Source: JANPPS01 sp965246925
GTDB taxonomy: Bacteria; Pseudomonadota; Alphaproteobacteria; Acetobacterales; Acetobacteraceae
Direction of reading: 5' to 3'
Length of the DNA stretch: 64,000 nt
Assembly (NCBI GenBank): GCA_965246925.1
Contig: OZ251994.1
Location: 2,852,001 to 2,916,000, forward strand
The notes under the pieces were generated by a model. The model was not told where the DNA came from and did not search any database. It saw nothing but the letters and a program-made list of their open reading frames with translations. Positions 32,636 to 43,540 of this stretch are shown piece by piece (within the stretch, counting starts at the first letter, position 1; the number at the start of each line of letters is the position of its first letter). The position numbers were made by a program, and so were the translations under genes.

Positions 32636-34726
32636 ATGGGCTTGCGGGTCGCGGCCGATATCGGCGGCACCTTCACCGATATCGCCATCGAGGATGAGGC
32701 CGCCGGAACCGGTGGGCGGCGCTGGTCCGTGAAGGTTCCGACCACCCACGCCGCGCCGGAACTCGGCGTATTGGACGGCATAGCGAAGGGGCTTGCCGAA
32801 GCCGGCCGGCCGCTCGCGGACGTGTCCCTGGTCGTGCACGGCACGACGCTCGCGACCAACGCCCTGATCGAGCGCAAGGGGGCCCGCACGGCGCTGCTGA
32901 CGACCGAGGGCTTCCGGGACGTGCTGGAGATGGGCAACGAGGGCCGGTTCGACCAATACGACATCCGGGCTGCAAAGCCCGCGCCGCTCGTGCCGCGCCA
33001 CCTGCGCCTCACCGTGCGGGAGCGGCTGCGCCATGACGGGTCGGTGGTCGAGCCGCTGGACGAGGCCGGGGTCCTGGATGCCGCCAAACGGATGCGGGAC
33101 GCAGGCGTCGAGGCCGTCGCGGTCGCCTTTTTGCACGCCTACGCCGACGGCATTCACGAGGCGCGCGCCCGTGACCTTCTGCAGCAGGAACTGGGCCTCG
33201 CCCACCTCTCGGTCAGCCACGAGGTGTCGCCGCAGATGCGCGAATACGAGCGCGTGTCGACGACCTGCGCCAACGCCTTCCTGCAGCCGGTCGTGAGCGG
33301 ATACCTGGTCCGGCTGGAACAGGCGCTGAAGGCCGGCGGTCTCGCCGGTCCGCTGCTGATGATCCTGTCGAGCGGCAGCCTGACCACGGTCGACACGGCC
33401 TCGCGCTTTCCCATCCGCCTGCTCGAATCCGGGCCCGCGGGGGGCGCCATATTCGCCTGCGACATCGCCCGGCGGCTCCGCCTCGACCGCGTGCTGTCGT
33501 TCGACGTGGGCGGCACGACCGCAAAGTTCTGCCTGGTGGACGGGGGCGGCGTCCGGCACTCCCGCTCGTTCGAGGTCGCGCGCACCTACCGCTTCAAGAA
33601 GGGCAGCGGACTGCCGGTGACCGTGCCGGTCATCGACCTGGTGGAAATCGGCGCCGGCGGCGGGTCGGTCGCGCGGGTCGACGCCATCGGGCGTGTCGCG
33701 GTCGGGCCCGACAGCGCCGGGTCCGAGCCTGGCCCGGCCTGCTACGCCCGCGGCGGCACGCAGGCGACCGTCACCGACTGCGACCTGATCCTGGGCAAGC
33801 TGGACGCGGCCGCTTTCGCCGGCGGCACCATGACGCTGGACGGGACGGCCGCCCGCCGCGCCATCGAGGCCGCTGTCGCCAGGCCGGCCGGGCTCTCGGC
33901 CGAGAACGCGGCCTATGCCGTGGCCGAGACCCTGTCGGAAGCGATGGCGTCCGCCGCCCGCGTCCACGCCACCGAGGTCGGCACGGACATCCAGGCGCGC
34001 ACCCTGGTGGCCTTCGGCGGCGCGGCACCGCTGCACGCGGCCCGTTTCGCCGAGAAGCTGCAGATCGACACCGTCATCGTGCCGGCCGGGGCGGGCGTGG
34101 GCTCGGCCATCGGCTTCCTCCGGGCGCCGGTCGCGTATGAGATCGTCCGGACGATACCGGTCGTGCTGGTAGGCCGCCTGGATATCGTGCGCACCGCGCT
34201 CCTCGCCACCGAGGAGCAGGCGCGCGGGATCGTCGCGCAGGCGCTGGGACCGGCGGCCGCGGTTGCGGTCGAGCGGAGCGCCCACATGCGCTACGTGGGC
34301 CAGGGCCACGAGATCGAGGTACCGCTGACCGAGGACCCGCACCAGGAGGCGTTCGGCACGTCCCTCCGGACCGAGTTCGAGGCGGCCTACTCCCGCCTCT
34401 ACGGGAGAATCCTGGACGGCAGCCCGGTCGAGGCGACCAGCTGGACCATCCGGGTGCAGCAGCCCATCGCGGCCGTGGCCGGACCACCCCCGGCCGCAAT
34501 CCCCCACGCCGCGCAAGCCGTCTCGTCCCGCCGCGCCTACGAGGGCGATACCGGCGCGTGGGAGGCCTGGCCCGAATATGACCGCGCGGCGCTGCAACCG
34601 GGGGCCTGCGCACCCGGTCCCGCCTTCATCACGGAGGCCGAGACCACCACGGCCGTGCCGCGGGGCTTCGCGTTCCGCATCGGGGACGAGGGCTTCATCT
34701 GGATGACACGGGGAGGGCAGGCATGA
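32636..34726 (+). CDS. hyuA: HyuA, ATP-dependent hydantoinase/5-oxoprolinase subunit A
   Basis: 696 residues. The actin-like ATPase opening ADIGGTFTDIAIE, VHGTTLATNALIERKG and the later SFDVGGTTAKFCLVDGG are all family hallmarks. Subunit A phosphorylates or activates a cyclic amide (hydantoin, N-methylhydantoin or 5-oxoproline) and subunit B completes hydrolysis; both are needed. The ATG at 32636 is set by the conserved MGLRVAADIGG. The stop overlaps the hyuB start (ATGA). The substrate is not decided by sequence alone. Confidence 0.92.
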   Translation: MGLRVAADIGGTFTDIAIEDEAAGTGGRRWSVKVPTTHAAPELGVLDGIAKGLAEAGRPLADVSLVVHGTTLATNALIERKGARTALLTTEGFRDVLEMGNEGRFDQYDIRAAKPAPLVPRHLRLTVRERLRHDGSVVEPLDEAGVLDAAKRMRDAGVEAVAVAFLHAYADGIHEARARDLLQQELGLAHLSVSHEVSPQMREYERVSTTCANAFLQPVVSGYLVRLEQALKAGGLAGPLLMILSSGSLTTVDTASRFPIRLLESGPAGGAIFACDIARRLRLDRVLSFDVGGTTAKFCLVDGGGVRHSRSFEVARTYRFKKGSGLPVTVPVIDLVEIGAGGGSVARVDAIGRVAVGPDSAGSEPGPACYARGGTQATVTDCDLILGKLDAAAFAGGTMTLDGTAARRAIEAAVARPAGLSAENAAYAVAETLSEAMASAARVHATEVGTDIQARTLVAFGGAAPLHAARFAEKLQIDTVIVPAGAGVGSAIGFLRAPVAYEIVRTIPVVLVGRLDIVRTALLATEEQARGIVAQALGPAAAVAVERSAHMRYVGQGHEIEVPLTEDPHQEAFGTSLRTEFEAAYSRLYGRILDGSPVEATSWTIRVQQPIAAVAGPPPAAIPHAAQAVSSRRAYEGDTGAWEAWPEYDRAALQPGACAPGPAFITEAETTTAVPRGFAFRIGDEGFIWMTRGGQA

Positions 34727-36366
34727 CGGCCGATCCGCAGCGGGACAGGATCAGGACGGACCTGATCTGGCAGCGGCTGATAGCGATCCTGGAAGATCAG
34801 GCGCAGATGTTGATCCGGACGGCGTTCTCCACCACGACGCGCGAGTCGGGTGACCTGTCCGCCGGGCTGTTCGACAGCGAGGGCCGCATGGTGGCGCAGG
34901 CGGTCACGGGAACGCCCGGCCACGTCAACGCGATGGTGCTGGCCGTCCGCCACTTCCTGCGGCGTTTCCCGCTGGAGACGCTGGTGCCCGGCGACGTGCT
35001 GGCCAGCAACGATCCCTGGCTGTGCTCCGGCCACCTGCACGACTTCACGGTCGTGTCGCCCGTCTTCCAGCACTCCCGGCCGGTCGGCGTGGTCGCCAAC
35101 ACCGTCCACGTCGTGGACGTGGGCGGCCTGGGCTTCGGCCCGGACGGCCGCGAGGTGTTCGAGGAGGGCATCTGCCTCCCGATCTGCAAGCTGGCGTCCG
35201 GCGGCCGCATCGACACGCTGCTGCTGGACATCTTGCGCGCGAACGTGCGGGAGCCCGACCAGGTCGTGGGCGACCTGTATTCCTCCATGATCGGCAACGA
35301 GGCCGCCGCCGCCCGGGTGTCCGGTCTGCTGACGGAGTTCGGCTGCGACGGCCTGCAACGGGTGGCCGACAGCATCGTCGCGCGCACCCGCCAGGCGGTC
35401 CAGGACCGGATCGCCGCCCTGCCCGACGGCGAATACGCGAACGAGATCCGGATGGACGGCTACGAGGGCGAGATCGGCCTCCGGCTGAGACTGTCCATCG
35501 CCGGCGGCGCGATGACGCTCGATTTCGCCGGCTCCTCGCCGGCCTCGCCGCGCGGTATCAACGTGGTCCTGAACTATACCACCGCCTATGCCGTGTTCGG
35601 CGTGAACTGCGTGCTGAACCCGGACATCCCCTGCAACGACGGCAGCCTGTCGCCCATCCGCGTCCTGGCGCCTGCCGGGTCGGTCCTGAACGCGCAACGC
35701 CCGGCCGCCGTCTCCGCGCGGCACATGATCGGCCACATGCTGCCCGACCTCGTCCTGGGCGCATTGGCACCCATCCTGCGTGTGCCGGCCGAGGGCGCCG
35801 GCCTGATCTGGAACCCCAGCCTGCGCGGCGCGAGGGCGGAGGGAGGCCCCTTCGCCACGGTGACGTTCAATGCCGGCGGTGCCGGTGCCCATGCCGACCG
35901 GGACGGGTGGAACACGACCGCCTTTCCTTCCGGGGTCAAGACGATGCCGGTCGAGGCCGTTGAGGCGACGGTGCCCGTCTTGCTGCGCCGCAAGGAGCTG
36001 CGCCCCGATTCCGGTGGGCCGGGCCGGTTCAGGGGCGGGCTGGGCCAGACCATCGAGCTGGTGGGCGAGGGCAAGGGGCCCCTGCTGATCAACGCGATGT
36101 TCGACCGGCTGATGCATCCGGCCCGGGGACGCGAGGGCGGCGGCCCGGGCCAGGTGGGCGGCGTCCGGCTCAGATCGGGCCAGCCGATCGGGAGCAAGGG
36201 CCTGCAGGAGGTCGCGCCGGGCGACGCCGTGATCCTCGACCTGCCCGGCGGCGGCGGCTACGGCGATCCAAACGAGCGTGCACCCGGCGCCATCGCGGCC
36301 GACCTGCTGGACGGCTATGTCACGCCTGGCGGCGCGACGGCGCACTATGGCGGTAGAGCGCCATGA
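34723..36366 (+). CDS. hyuB: HyuB, hydantoinase/5-oxoprolinase subunit B
   Basis: 547 residues of the hydantoinase B family. Recognisable segments are AFSTTTRESGDLSAGLFD, PGHVNAMVLAVRHF, SNDPWLCSGHLHD and a Gly-rich C-terminus around DLPGGGGYGDP. It is the partner of HyuA. It overlaps both its neighbours by 4 nt (ATGA), which makes a tight hyuA-hyuB-aldolase unit. Length is normal. Confidence 0.93.
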   Translation: MTADPQRDRIRTDLIWQRLIAILEDQAQMLIRTAFSTTTRESGDLSAGLFDSEGRMVAQAVTGTPGHVNAMVLAVRHFLRRFPLETLVPGDVLASNDPWLCSGHLHDFTVVSPVFQHSRPVGVVANTVHVVDVGGLGFGPDGREVFEEGICLPICKLASGGRIDTLLLDILRANVREPDQVVGDLYSSMIGNEAAAARVSGLLTEFGCDGLQRVADSIVARTRQAVQDRIAALPDGEYANEIRMDGYEGEIGLRLRLSIAGGAMTLDFAGSSPASPRGINVVLNYTTAYAVFGVNCVLNPDIPCNDGSLSPIRVLAPAGSVLNAQRPAAVSARHMIGHMLPDLVLGALAPILRVPAEGAGLIWNPSLRGARAEGGPFATVTFNAGGAGAHADRDGWNTTAFPSGVKTMPVEAVEATVPVLLRRKELRPDSGGPGRFRGGLGQTIELVGEGKGPLLINAMFDRLMHPARGREGGGPGQVGGVRLRSGQPIGSKGLQEVAPGDAVILDLPGGGGYGDPNERAPGAIAADLLDGYVTPGGATAHYGGRAP

Positions 36367-37397
36367 TCGAGTGGCAGGTGGACCTGTTTTCCGACACCAA
36401 GACGCGCCCGGGGCCCGGGATGCGGGCGGCGATGACCACGGCCGTGGTCGGCGACGAGCAACAGGACGAGGACCCGACGGTCGCCGCCCTGAACGGGCGC
36501 GTGGCCGCGCTGCTGGGACAGCAGGCCGCGCTGTTCCTGCCCTCCGGCACGATGGCGAACCTCGTCTCGACCCTCGTCCATTGCGCCCGTGGCGACGAGA
36601 TCCTGTGCGAGGCCACCTCCCACCTGCTGCATTTTGAAACCGGCGGGCCGGCCGGCATCGCCGGGGCGGTCGTGACGCCGCTGCCCGGCCACCGCGGCAT
36701 GTTCACGCGTGCGGACCTGGAACGCGCGGTCCGCACCCCGCGCCGCAACGCCCCGCGCCCGCGCGTCGTCTGGATCGAGCAGACGACCAACCTGGGCGGC
36801 GGCGGCGTCTGGCCGCTGAGCGAGTTGCGGGCCATCAGGGAGTACGCGGCGTCCTCCGGACTTTCCGTGCACATCGACGGCGCCCGCCTCATGAACGCCG
36901 CGGTCGCGCACGGCGTCGATCCCGCACACTATGGGGCGGTGGCGGATTCGCTCTGGATTGATTTCACGAAGGGGCTGGGCGCGCCGTTCGGGGCGGTTCT
37001 GGCCGGGCCGGAAACGTTCATCGAGGCTGCCCGCCGGTATAAGCACATGCTTGGAGGCGCAATGCGGCAGGGCGGGATCATGGCCGCGGCCTGCCTCTAT
37101 GCCCTCGACCATAACGTCCAACGCCTGGCGGACGACCACGCCAATGCGGCCCGGCTGGCGGACGGGCTGCGGCGCATCCCTGGCTTCGACGTCGCCGGCC
37201 CCGTCGAAACCAACATCGTGATCGCCGAAATACGCAAGGCCGGCTCGAGCGCCCAGCAGGTTGCGGCCAGCGTGGCCCGGCACGGCGTGCGCGTCGGCGT
37301 CTTCGGCCCCACGACGTTGCGCCTGATCACGCATTGCGACGTGTCCAGCACCCAAATCGACCTCGCGCTGCATGCGTTGGCATCGGCGATGGTTTGA
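36363..37397 (+). CDS. Low-specificity threonine aldolase-like PLP lyase
   Basis: 344 residues, fold-type I, threonine aldolase/beta-eliminating lyase family. The opening VDLFSDTKTRPGPGMR and the DGARLMNAAVA aspartate region are typical. The PLP lysine lies in DFTKGLGAPFGAV, where the more common form is SLSKGLGAP. Such enzymes split beta-hydroxy-amino acids into glycine plus an aldehyde. Its ATGA overlap with hyuB suggests that it cleaves the product released by ring opening. The operon ends here, about 160 bp before the next gene. Confidence 0.88.
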   Translation: MIEWQVDLFSDTKTRPGPGMRAAMTTAVVGDEQQDEDPTVAALNGRVAALLGQQAALFLPSGTMANLVSTLVHCARGDEILCEATSHLLHFETGGPAGIAGAVVTPLPGHRGMFTRADLERAVRTPRRNAPRPRVVWIEQTTNLGGGGVWPLSELRAIREYAASSGLSVHIDGARLMNAAVAHGVDPAHYGAVADSLWIDFTKGLGAPFGAVLAGPETFIEAARRYKHMLGGAMRQGGIMAAACLYALDHNVQRLADDHANAARLADGLRRIPGFDVAGPVETNIVIAEIRKAGSSAQQVAASVARHGVRVGVFGPTTLRLITHCDVSSTQIDLALHALASAMV

Positions 37398-37507
37398 TCA
37401 GGGCCTAATCTCCCTGCCCCGCCAAGCGGTCTGTCCACATGACCTACGCCCACGTAGTTTCGTTCCGTCGCTCTTCATCGACCGCACGAAAGCACGCGCT
37501 TGTCTTC

Positions 37508-37545
37508 TCCCTCACCCCAACCCTCTCCCGCGAGCGGGAGAGGGG
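37508..37545. repeat. Dispersed palindromic repeat, copy 5
   Basis: In the inverted layout: CCCTCACCCCAA, then an 11-bp stem CCCTCTCCCGC/GCGGGAGAGGG with a GA loop (37521-37544). It lies about 10 bp beyond the stop of the convergent DUF3597 gene and 110 bp after the aldolase stop, so it could serve as a bidirectional 3' hairpin. The rest of 37398-37555 shows no gene. Confidence 0.85.
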
Positions 37546-37555
37546 GCCGGCGTGG

Positions 37556-37963
37556 TTAGGCGTGCATGCTGGCGGGCATCTTGCCGCCGTTCTCGGCCAG
37601 CTTCTGCACCACCGCCTTGTGCAGCGCCACGTTCTGCTCCGCGCTGCCGTCAGCGCCCGCGTGGACGTTCATCTCGCCGGCCAGCGTCTTCCGCGCATCC
37701 AGGCTGCTGTCCATGTCCAGCAACTTCAGCAAATCCACGATCGACGTCTCGTAATTGCCGCCACCACCCTTGGTGGATGCCATGCTGCTCAAGACGGCGC
37801 CCACGTCCACGCTGGCCGGGGTGCCGCCGCCGGCGGCCGGGGTCGCCATCGCCGTGGCGCCCGGCGTCGCGTCCGCTGTGGCGGCGCCAGCAGCCGGGGT
37901 CGCCTCCGCGGCGGCGGCCGGGTGGTGGAAAATCTTGCTCATGATCGTGCCGAAAATGCTCAT
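37556..37963 (-). CDS. DUF3597 domain-containing protein
   Basis: 135 residues. It starts MSIFGTIMSKIFHHP, has an Ala/Thr/Pro-rich linker (about 17-50) and ends with the DUF3597 core (about 50-130) containing SSMASTKGGGGNYETSIVDL and LLKLLDMDSSLDARK. The family is uncharacterised; the core resembles a small helical, possibly peptidoglycan- or surface-associated unit with a LysM-free layout. No signal peptide is evident. It is transcribed alone, convergent with the aldolase gene. Confidence 0.85.
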   Translation of the reverse strand: MSIFGTIMSKIFHHPAAAAEATPAAGAATADATPGATAMATPAAGGGTPASVDVGAVLSSMASTKGGGGNYETSIVDLLKLLDMDSSLDARKTLAGEMNVHAGADGSAEQNVALHKAVVQKLAENGGKMPASMHA

Positions 37964-38013
37964 CGTGGTCTCCTTTTGGTGTCAGCCGGGCAGGCTTAGC
38001 ACGCTTCTTCCGC

Positions 38014-38454
38014 TCACGGGAGCGTCCGCTTCATGCCGATATGTGACCGTTCGAAGCCCAGCCTCTCGTAGAACGCCTGCGCCTCCACCCGGTCCTGCCG
38101 GCTCGTCAGCTGCATCGCGCCGCACCCGGCCGCCACCGCCTCCGCCAGCGCGTGCCGCATCAGCGCCCGCCCGATGCCCGCACCCCGCCGCACGCTCGCG
38201 ACGCGCACGCCCTCCACCTGCGCCACGCTCGTCCCGCATTGGCTCACCCCGTGGATCACGTTGAACTGCAGGCAGCCCACGACCGCGCCGTCCAGCATCG
38301 CCAGCAAGATCCGCCCGCCCTGCGCCTGCATCCGGGCAAATCCCTCGGCATAGCCGGGATCGCCGGGCCGCTCCCGCAATGCGCCGAACCGGTCATCGGC
38401 CAGCAACCGCGCGACGCCGGGCACGTCCGCCGCCACCGCATCCCTGAACGTCAT
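38014..38454 (-). CDS. GNAT family N-acetyltransferase
   Basis: 146 residues with the acetyl-CoA-binding motif VRRGAGIGRALMRHALAEA (R/Q-x-x-G-x-G/A). A late QAFYERLGFERSHIGMKR is typical of single-domain GNATs. It overlaps the stop of the RNA methyltransferase gene (ATGA), so it is the third gene of the acyl-CoA dehydrogenase unit. The substrate is unknown. Confidence 0.9.
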   Translation of the reverse strand: MTFRDAVAADVPGVARLLADDRFGALRERPGDPGYAEGFARMQAQGGRILLAMLDGAVVGCLQFNVIHGVSQCGTSVAQVEGVRVASVRRGAGIGRALMRHALAEAVAAGCGAMQLTSRQDRVEAQAFYERLGFERSHIGMKRTLP

Positions 38455-39727
38455 TTGCGGAACCCCACCACGCTCTCAACCCGCGCCGACCACAGGAACT
38501 GATCGATCGCCACCGCCGACACCACCCGGTACCCCGCCTGGATCAGCACTCGCCCATCCCGCAGCAGCGCCGCCGGGTTGCAGCTCACATACACCACCGG
38601 AACGCCCGACGCCGCCAGCGCCGGCATCTGCAACAGCGCACCCCCATGCGGCGGGTCCAGCACGATCGCCTGCGCACTCAGCTCCTTCGCCTGCAACGGC
38701 TGCCGCGCCAGATCCCGCTGACGCGCCTCCACCTGCTTGTTGCGCGCGCCATGCAGCGCGGCATACGCGTCCGCATCCCCCTCATACGCCTGCACCCGCG
38801 CCCGCCCCGCCAGCGCATGCGTCAGGCTGCCGCAGCCCGCGAAAAGCTCGATCACCCGCGCCTTGGCCGGCAACGGCGGCAGCGCGTCCAGCACCGCGGC
38901 CACGATCGCCGCCTCCCCCTCGCGCGACGCCTGTAGGAACGCGCCGGGCGGCACAGCGGTCATCACCTCACCCAGCGCCGTCACCGCCGGGCGCAACAGG
39001 CACGCGGGCTCCGGCACCCCCAGGCTGCCGCGCTGCAGACCCGGCGCCCACGAGATACGCGGCATGCCTTGCGCCTGCGCGAACGCCGTCAGCAGCGTGC
39101 GGTCCCCCGCGGTCAGCACGCCGTCGGTGCGCAGCAGCAGGTCCGGCCCGCTATCCAGCAAATTCACCACCGCCGACCCGTCCCGCCGCAACCCCGTCAA
39201 CCGTTGCAACACCGGGCGCAGCGCCTGCAGCAAGGCGAACAGCTGCGGATGCAGGATCGGGCAGGCCCGCATATCCACGATCTCCGCCGACCGCCGCCGA
39301 TGCAGCCCCAGCAACACCGCCGGGCCGTTGCGGCGGATGGCGATGTCCATGCGGCGCCGCGCCTCGGGCGGGGTGCGGATCAGCGCCGGGTCATCCCCGT
39401 CCCAGCCCAGCCGCTGCAGCACCTCTGCCACCTGCCCGGCCTTCCACGCCGCATACCCGGCATCCCCCCAATGCTGCAGCGTGCAGCCACCGCATTGCTG
39501 GGTGCCGCCGAAATGCGGGCAGGGGGGTGTGACGCGCTCGTCCGACGGCTCCAGCACGGCGGCCTCGGCCGTCCACCCTTCACCCCGTTTCGACACCGCC
39601 CCGGGCTCCACCAGCTCGCCCGGCAGGGTGTAGGGCGCATATAGCTGCGCCTCGTTCGCTAGGGCGCCAATACCGTCGCCGTCGGCGCCGACCCGCTGGA
39701 TCCGGACCGGCCCCGGCGGTGGCGGCC

Positions 39728-39731
<4 letters not shown>
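38451..39731 (-). CDS. TrmA/RlmD-type SAM-dependent uracil-5 RNA methyltransferase with Fe-S cluster
   Basis: 426 residues. A reduced TRAM-like N-terminus is followed by a cysteine set that binds a 4Fe-4S cluster (Cys71, Cys80, Cys83, plus one in DMRACPILH). The SAM site is VIELFAGCGSLTHAL and the catalytic nucleophile is in VVYVSCNPAALLRD. It methylates uracil C5 in 23S rRNA or tRNA; which one is not decided here. The GTG start at 39731 overlaps the stop of the acyl-CoA dehydrogenase gene. Confidence 0.88.
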
Positions 39732-40987
<1,256 letters not shown>

Positions 40988-40997
40988 GGCGGGTTCC

Positions 40998-42707
40998 TTA
41001 TTCGCTGGGCTGGGCGGTCTCGGCGGCGCGCACCGGCGCCCGCTGGCGTAGCATCATGAACGCGGGCACGTCCTCGCCGAAGCCGAGCACGGACGGCCCC
41101 AAATCCTCATCCCGCCGCCGCGGCTCGCGTCCGTCACGCGGGCGGTTACGGTCGAAACGCGGCTCCTCCCGCCTGGGTTCTTCGCGCCTGGAGTCCTCAC
41201 GCCGCCGCGGCTCGGGCCGGGCCTCGGCAGCCGGCGCCTCGGCCGGCTCCGGCGCCACCACGTCCGGCTTGCGCGCCCGGGTGCGGCGCGGCTTCGGGGC
41301 AGGGGTCTCGACCCCCTCGTCGGCGGGCGCCGCCTCCTTGCGCGCGCGGCTGCGCGCAGGCTCGGCGGAAGCCTTGGCGGCCGGCTTCGCCCCGCGTCCG
41401 CGACCCCGGCGCTTCCGCCCGTCATCCTCCGGGAACGCCACCGGGTCCATGCCCTCGACCGCGATGCGCGGGATTTCGGCGCCCACCAGCTTCTCAATCG
41501 CGTCCACGAAGCCGCGGTCATCCGGCGCCGCCAGGGTGAACGCATGCCCGGTCATACCCGCCCGCCCGGTCCGGCCGATGCGGTGCACGTAATCCTCGGC
41601 ATGGATCGGCACGTCGAAATTGAACACATGGCTCAGCCCGCCAATATCCAGCCCCCGCGCCGCCACGTCCGAGCAGACGAGCAGCCGGATTTCATTGGCC
41701 TTGAACTTGGACAGCGTGGCGAACCGCTCCGGCTGACTCATGTCCCCATGCAGCGAACCCACGCTGAACCCGTGCCGCTTCAGTGACTTATACAGGATGT
41801 CCACATCCCGCTTGCGGTTGCAGAAAATGAGCGCGTTCTGCACATCCTCGGACCGGATCAACCGCCGCAGCGCCTCGCGCTTGTCCAGATCGTCCACCAC
41901 CGCGAGCCCGGCCACGATCGTGGTCGCGATGCTCGCCGGGCGGCTCACGGTGATCTCCTTGGGGTTGGTCAGGAACGCATCCGCCAGACGGCGAATTTCC
42001 GGCGCCATGGTCGCGCTGAAGAACAGCGTCTGCCGGGTCTTGGGCAAGAAGCCCACGATCTTTTCCACGTCCGGAATGAACCCCATGTCCAGCATGCGGT
42101 CCGCCTCGTCGATCACCAGGATCTTGGTGTCCGTCAGCAGCAACCCGCCCCGCTCGAACAAATCCATCAGCCGGCCCGGCGTCGCGATCAGCACGTCCAC
42201 GCCCTTCATCAGCGCCGCCTTCTGATCCGCCAGGCTCTCCCCGCCGATCAGCAGCGCGTGGTTGAGGTTCAGATACTTGCCATACTCGACGAAGTTCTCC
42301 GCCACCTGCAGCGCCAGCTCCCGCGTCGGCTCCAGAATCAGGCTCCGCGGCATGCGCGCCCGGGCGCGTGAGCCCGACAGGATGTCCATCAGCGGCAGCA
42401 CGAACGACGCGGTCTTGCCGGTGCCGGTCTGCGCACAGCCCAGCACGTCCCGGCCCATGAACACCGCCGGAATGGCCTGCGCCTGGATGGGCGTCGGCAC
42501 CCGGTAGCCCTTGGCGCCCACCGCCTGCACGATCTCGGCCGATAGCCCCAGATCGGCAAAGCCGTTCGGCTCCTCCTCCTCACCCACCGGCTCCTCATCC
42601 CACGCGGGCGGCGGTAGGGCAGGAGCCTCCACAGCCTCCGTCACCACCGGCACATCGCCTTGTTCATGAGTAATGTCGTCCGCCGGTGCGGTAGTGATGT
42701 CCGTCAA
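40998..42707 (-). CDS. DEAD-box RNA helicase (RhlE-like) with long basic C-terminal tail
   Basis: About 569 residues. All helicase motifs are readable: Q motif (GFADLGLSAEIVQAV), AQTGTGKT, PTRELALQ, DEADRMLDMGF, SATM, ARGLDIGG and HRIGRTGRAG. The last ~130 residues are a low-complexity Arg/Glu/Ala/Pro tail (EEPRREEPR-type repeats), as in RNA-annealing helicases. The start is uncertain: the TTG at 42707 begins the acceptable acidic N-terminus, while a GTG at 42842 would add 45 residues that look non-coding. It lies 10 bp upstream of gcdH, but the functions are unrelated. Confidence 0.88.
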   Translation of the reverse strand: MTDITTAPADDITHEQGDVPVVTEAVEAPALPPPAWDEEPVGEEEEPNGFADLGLSAEIVQAVGAKGYRVPTPIQAQAIPAVFMGRDVLGCAQTGTGKTASFVLPLMDILSGSRARARMPRSLILEPTRELALQVAENFVEYGKYLNLNHALLIGGESLADQKAALMKGVDVLIATPGRLMDLFERGGLLLTDTKILVIDEADRMLDMGFIPDVEKIVGFLPKTRQTLFFSATMAPEIRRLADAFLTNPKEITVSRPASIATTIVAGLAVVDDLDKREALRRLIRSEDVQNALIFCNRKRDVDILYKSLKRHGFSVGSLHGDMSQPERFATLSKFKANEIRLLVCSDVAARGLDIGGLSHVFNFDVPIHAEDYVHRIGRTGRAGMTGHAFTLAAPDDRGFVDAIEKLVGAEIPRIAVEGMDPVAFPEDDGRKRRGRGRGAKPAAKASAEPARSRARKEAAPADEGVETPAPKPRRTRARKPDVVAPEPAEAPAAEARPEPRRREDSRREEPRREEPRFDRNRPRDGREPRRRDEDLGPSVLGFGEDVPAFMMLRQRAPVRAAETAQPSE

Positions 42708-42842
42708 AAATCGGTCTCGATACAGGAAGGGGTGAGGTTCGCCAAAGCGAAGCGGCCGCACGGCACCCGCGCGGCAGACCGGGATATCGGTAAAACCCGG
42801 AAGAAAGTCAAGGTTTTTGCCCCCCGCCAGTTCGGGCCCCAC

Positions 42843-43010
42843 GAGCCAATCCCGAATAACGGCGAGGCTGGACTGAGACCGATCGATTGCAGCCCCCTAC
42901 ACCAAACCCGCAACCTCTGCGAAAAGCATGGGTTGCTCGACGGTGGCTAAACCGGTTGTGCATGGTGCAACAATCGAATGTCGTGGAGTGCTGACTTTCC
43001 GCTTTCTACC
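42843..43010. other. Intergenic stretch, no gene seen
   Basis: No ORF with family features or codon bias is seen. It holds only weak short inverted repeats (for example GCAACC at about 42919 with GGTTGC at about 42931). Together with the segment up to 43840 it has lower GC than the surroundings and borders the decayed toxin and integrase pieces, so it may be the flank of an old insertion. Confidence 0.4.
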
Positions 43011-43286
43011 TCATGTCGCTGGTTCAACGAGCTGTGCAATGTGCATGGAAGCGGACGGTCCTCGTCTCGGGAGGACCCGATAGCTCGCCAGCTGCGCCCC
43101 AAAGCACTCTTCATCCCTCTTGCGACGACTCAGCCGCGGCCGGTGCAGCACATCAACGACCTCAGCGTAAACTGCGTCCGACAGGGCAAACCGGTCCTGC
43201 CCACGCGCTTTGCTGAGGGCTCGCCTGGGCACGCTGTCGGGGCCGATCGCAGCGCCTACCAACGACGAGGCGTCGAAGACGATCAC
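43011..43286 (-). pseudogene. Truncated PIN-domain toxin of a VapBC-like pair
   Basis: The N-terminus MIVFDASSLVGAAIGPDSVP is a PIN domain start with the first catalytic Asp. FALSDAVYAEVVDVLHRPRL supplies the conserved Glu. Intact relatives are about 130-140 residues and continue past a VEPAT-like strand into a DCRDPKDN motif with the third acidic residue. Here a stop follows VEPAT after 91 residues and no frame below carries DCRD. The ribonuclease is therefore probably inactive. It overlaps the antitoxin stop by 4 nt. Confidence 0.7.
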
Positions 43287-43540
43287 CCCGCGGTGCTGTC
43301 AGGCCCACGTCGCTCTGCGTTGTAGGCCGCCAGTTCCTGATCCACGATGGCCTGAGTCAGTCCTTGCCGGGCCGCGTCCGCGCTCAGCCGGTCCATGACA
43401 GCCAGCAAGGGATCGATCTCTTTCGAAGGGCGAAGCATGCGGCTAACCAATCGGCCGATGGCCTCTCGTGCGCGGGGATCGACCAGGACAACAGCTGCTT
43501 CGGCTTCAACCGGAATGCTGACCTCGACTGTTTTGTCCAT
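43283..43540 (-). CDS. Antitoxin partner of the PIN-domain toxin
   Basis: 85 residues: a short beta-like start with Val/Ile alternation (KTVEVSIPVEAEAAVVLVD), a central helix (AREAIGRLVSRML) and a C-terminal tail ending IVDQELAAYNAERRG. That tail is the typical toxin-binding end of alphaproteobacterial PIN antitoxins. It would repress its own operon and cover the toxin active site. It appears intact although the toxin downstream is truncated. The 200 bp upstream (43541-43737) have no other gene and should hold its promoter. Confidence 0.72.
   Translation of the reverse strand: MDKTVEVSIPVEAEAAVVLVDPRAREAIGRLVSRMLRPSKEIDPLLAVMDRLSADAARQGLTQAIVDQELAAYNAERRGPDSTAG

Noticed and set aside
42708..42842. 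Longer N-terminus for the DEAD-box helicase from a GTG at 42842
   Set aside because: The added 45 residues (Pro/Arg/Phe mix) lack the acidic composition of the accepted N-terminus and no clear ribosome site precedes them; left open as an alternative.
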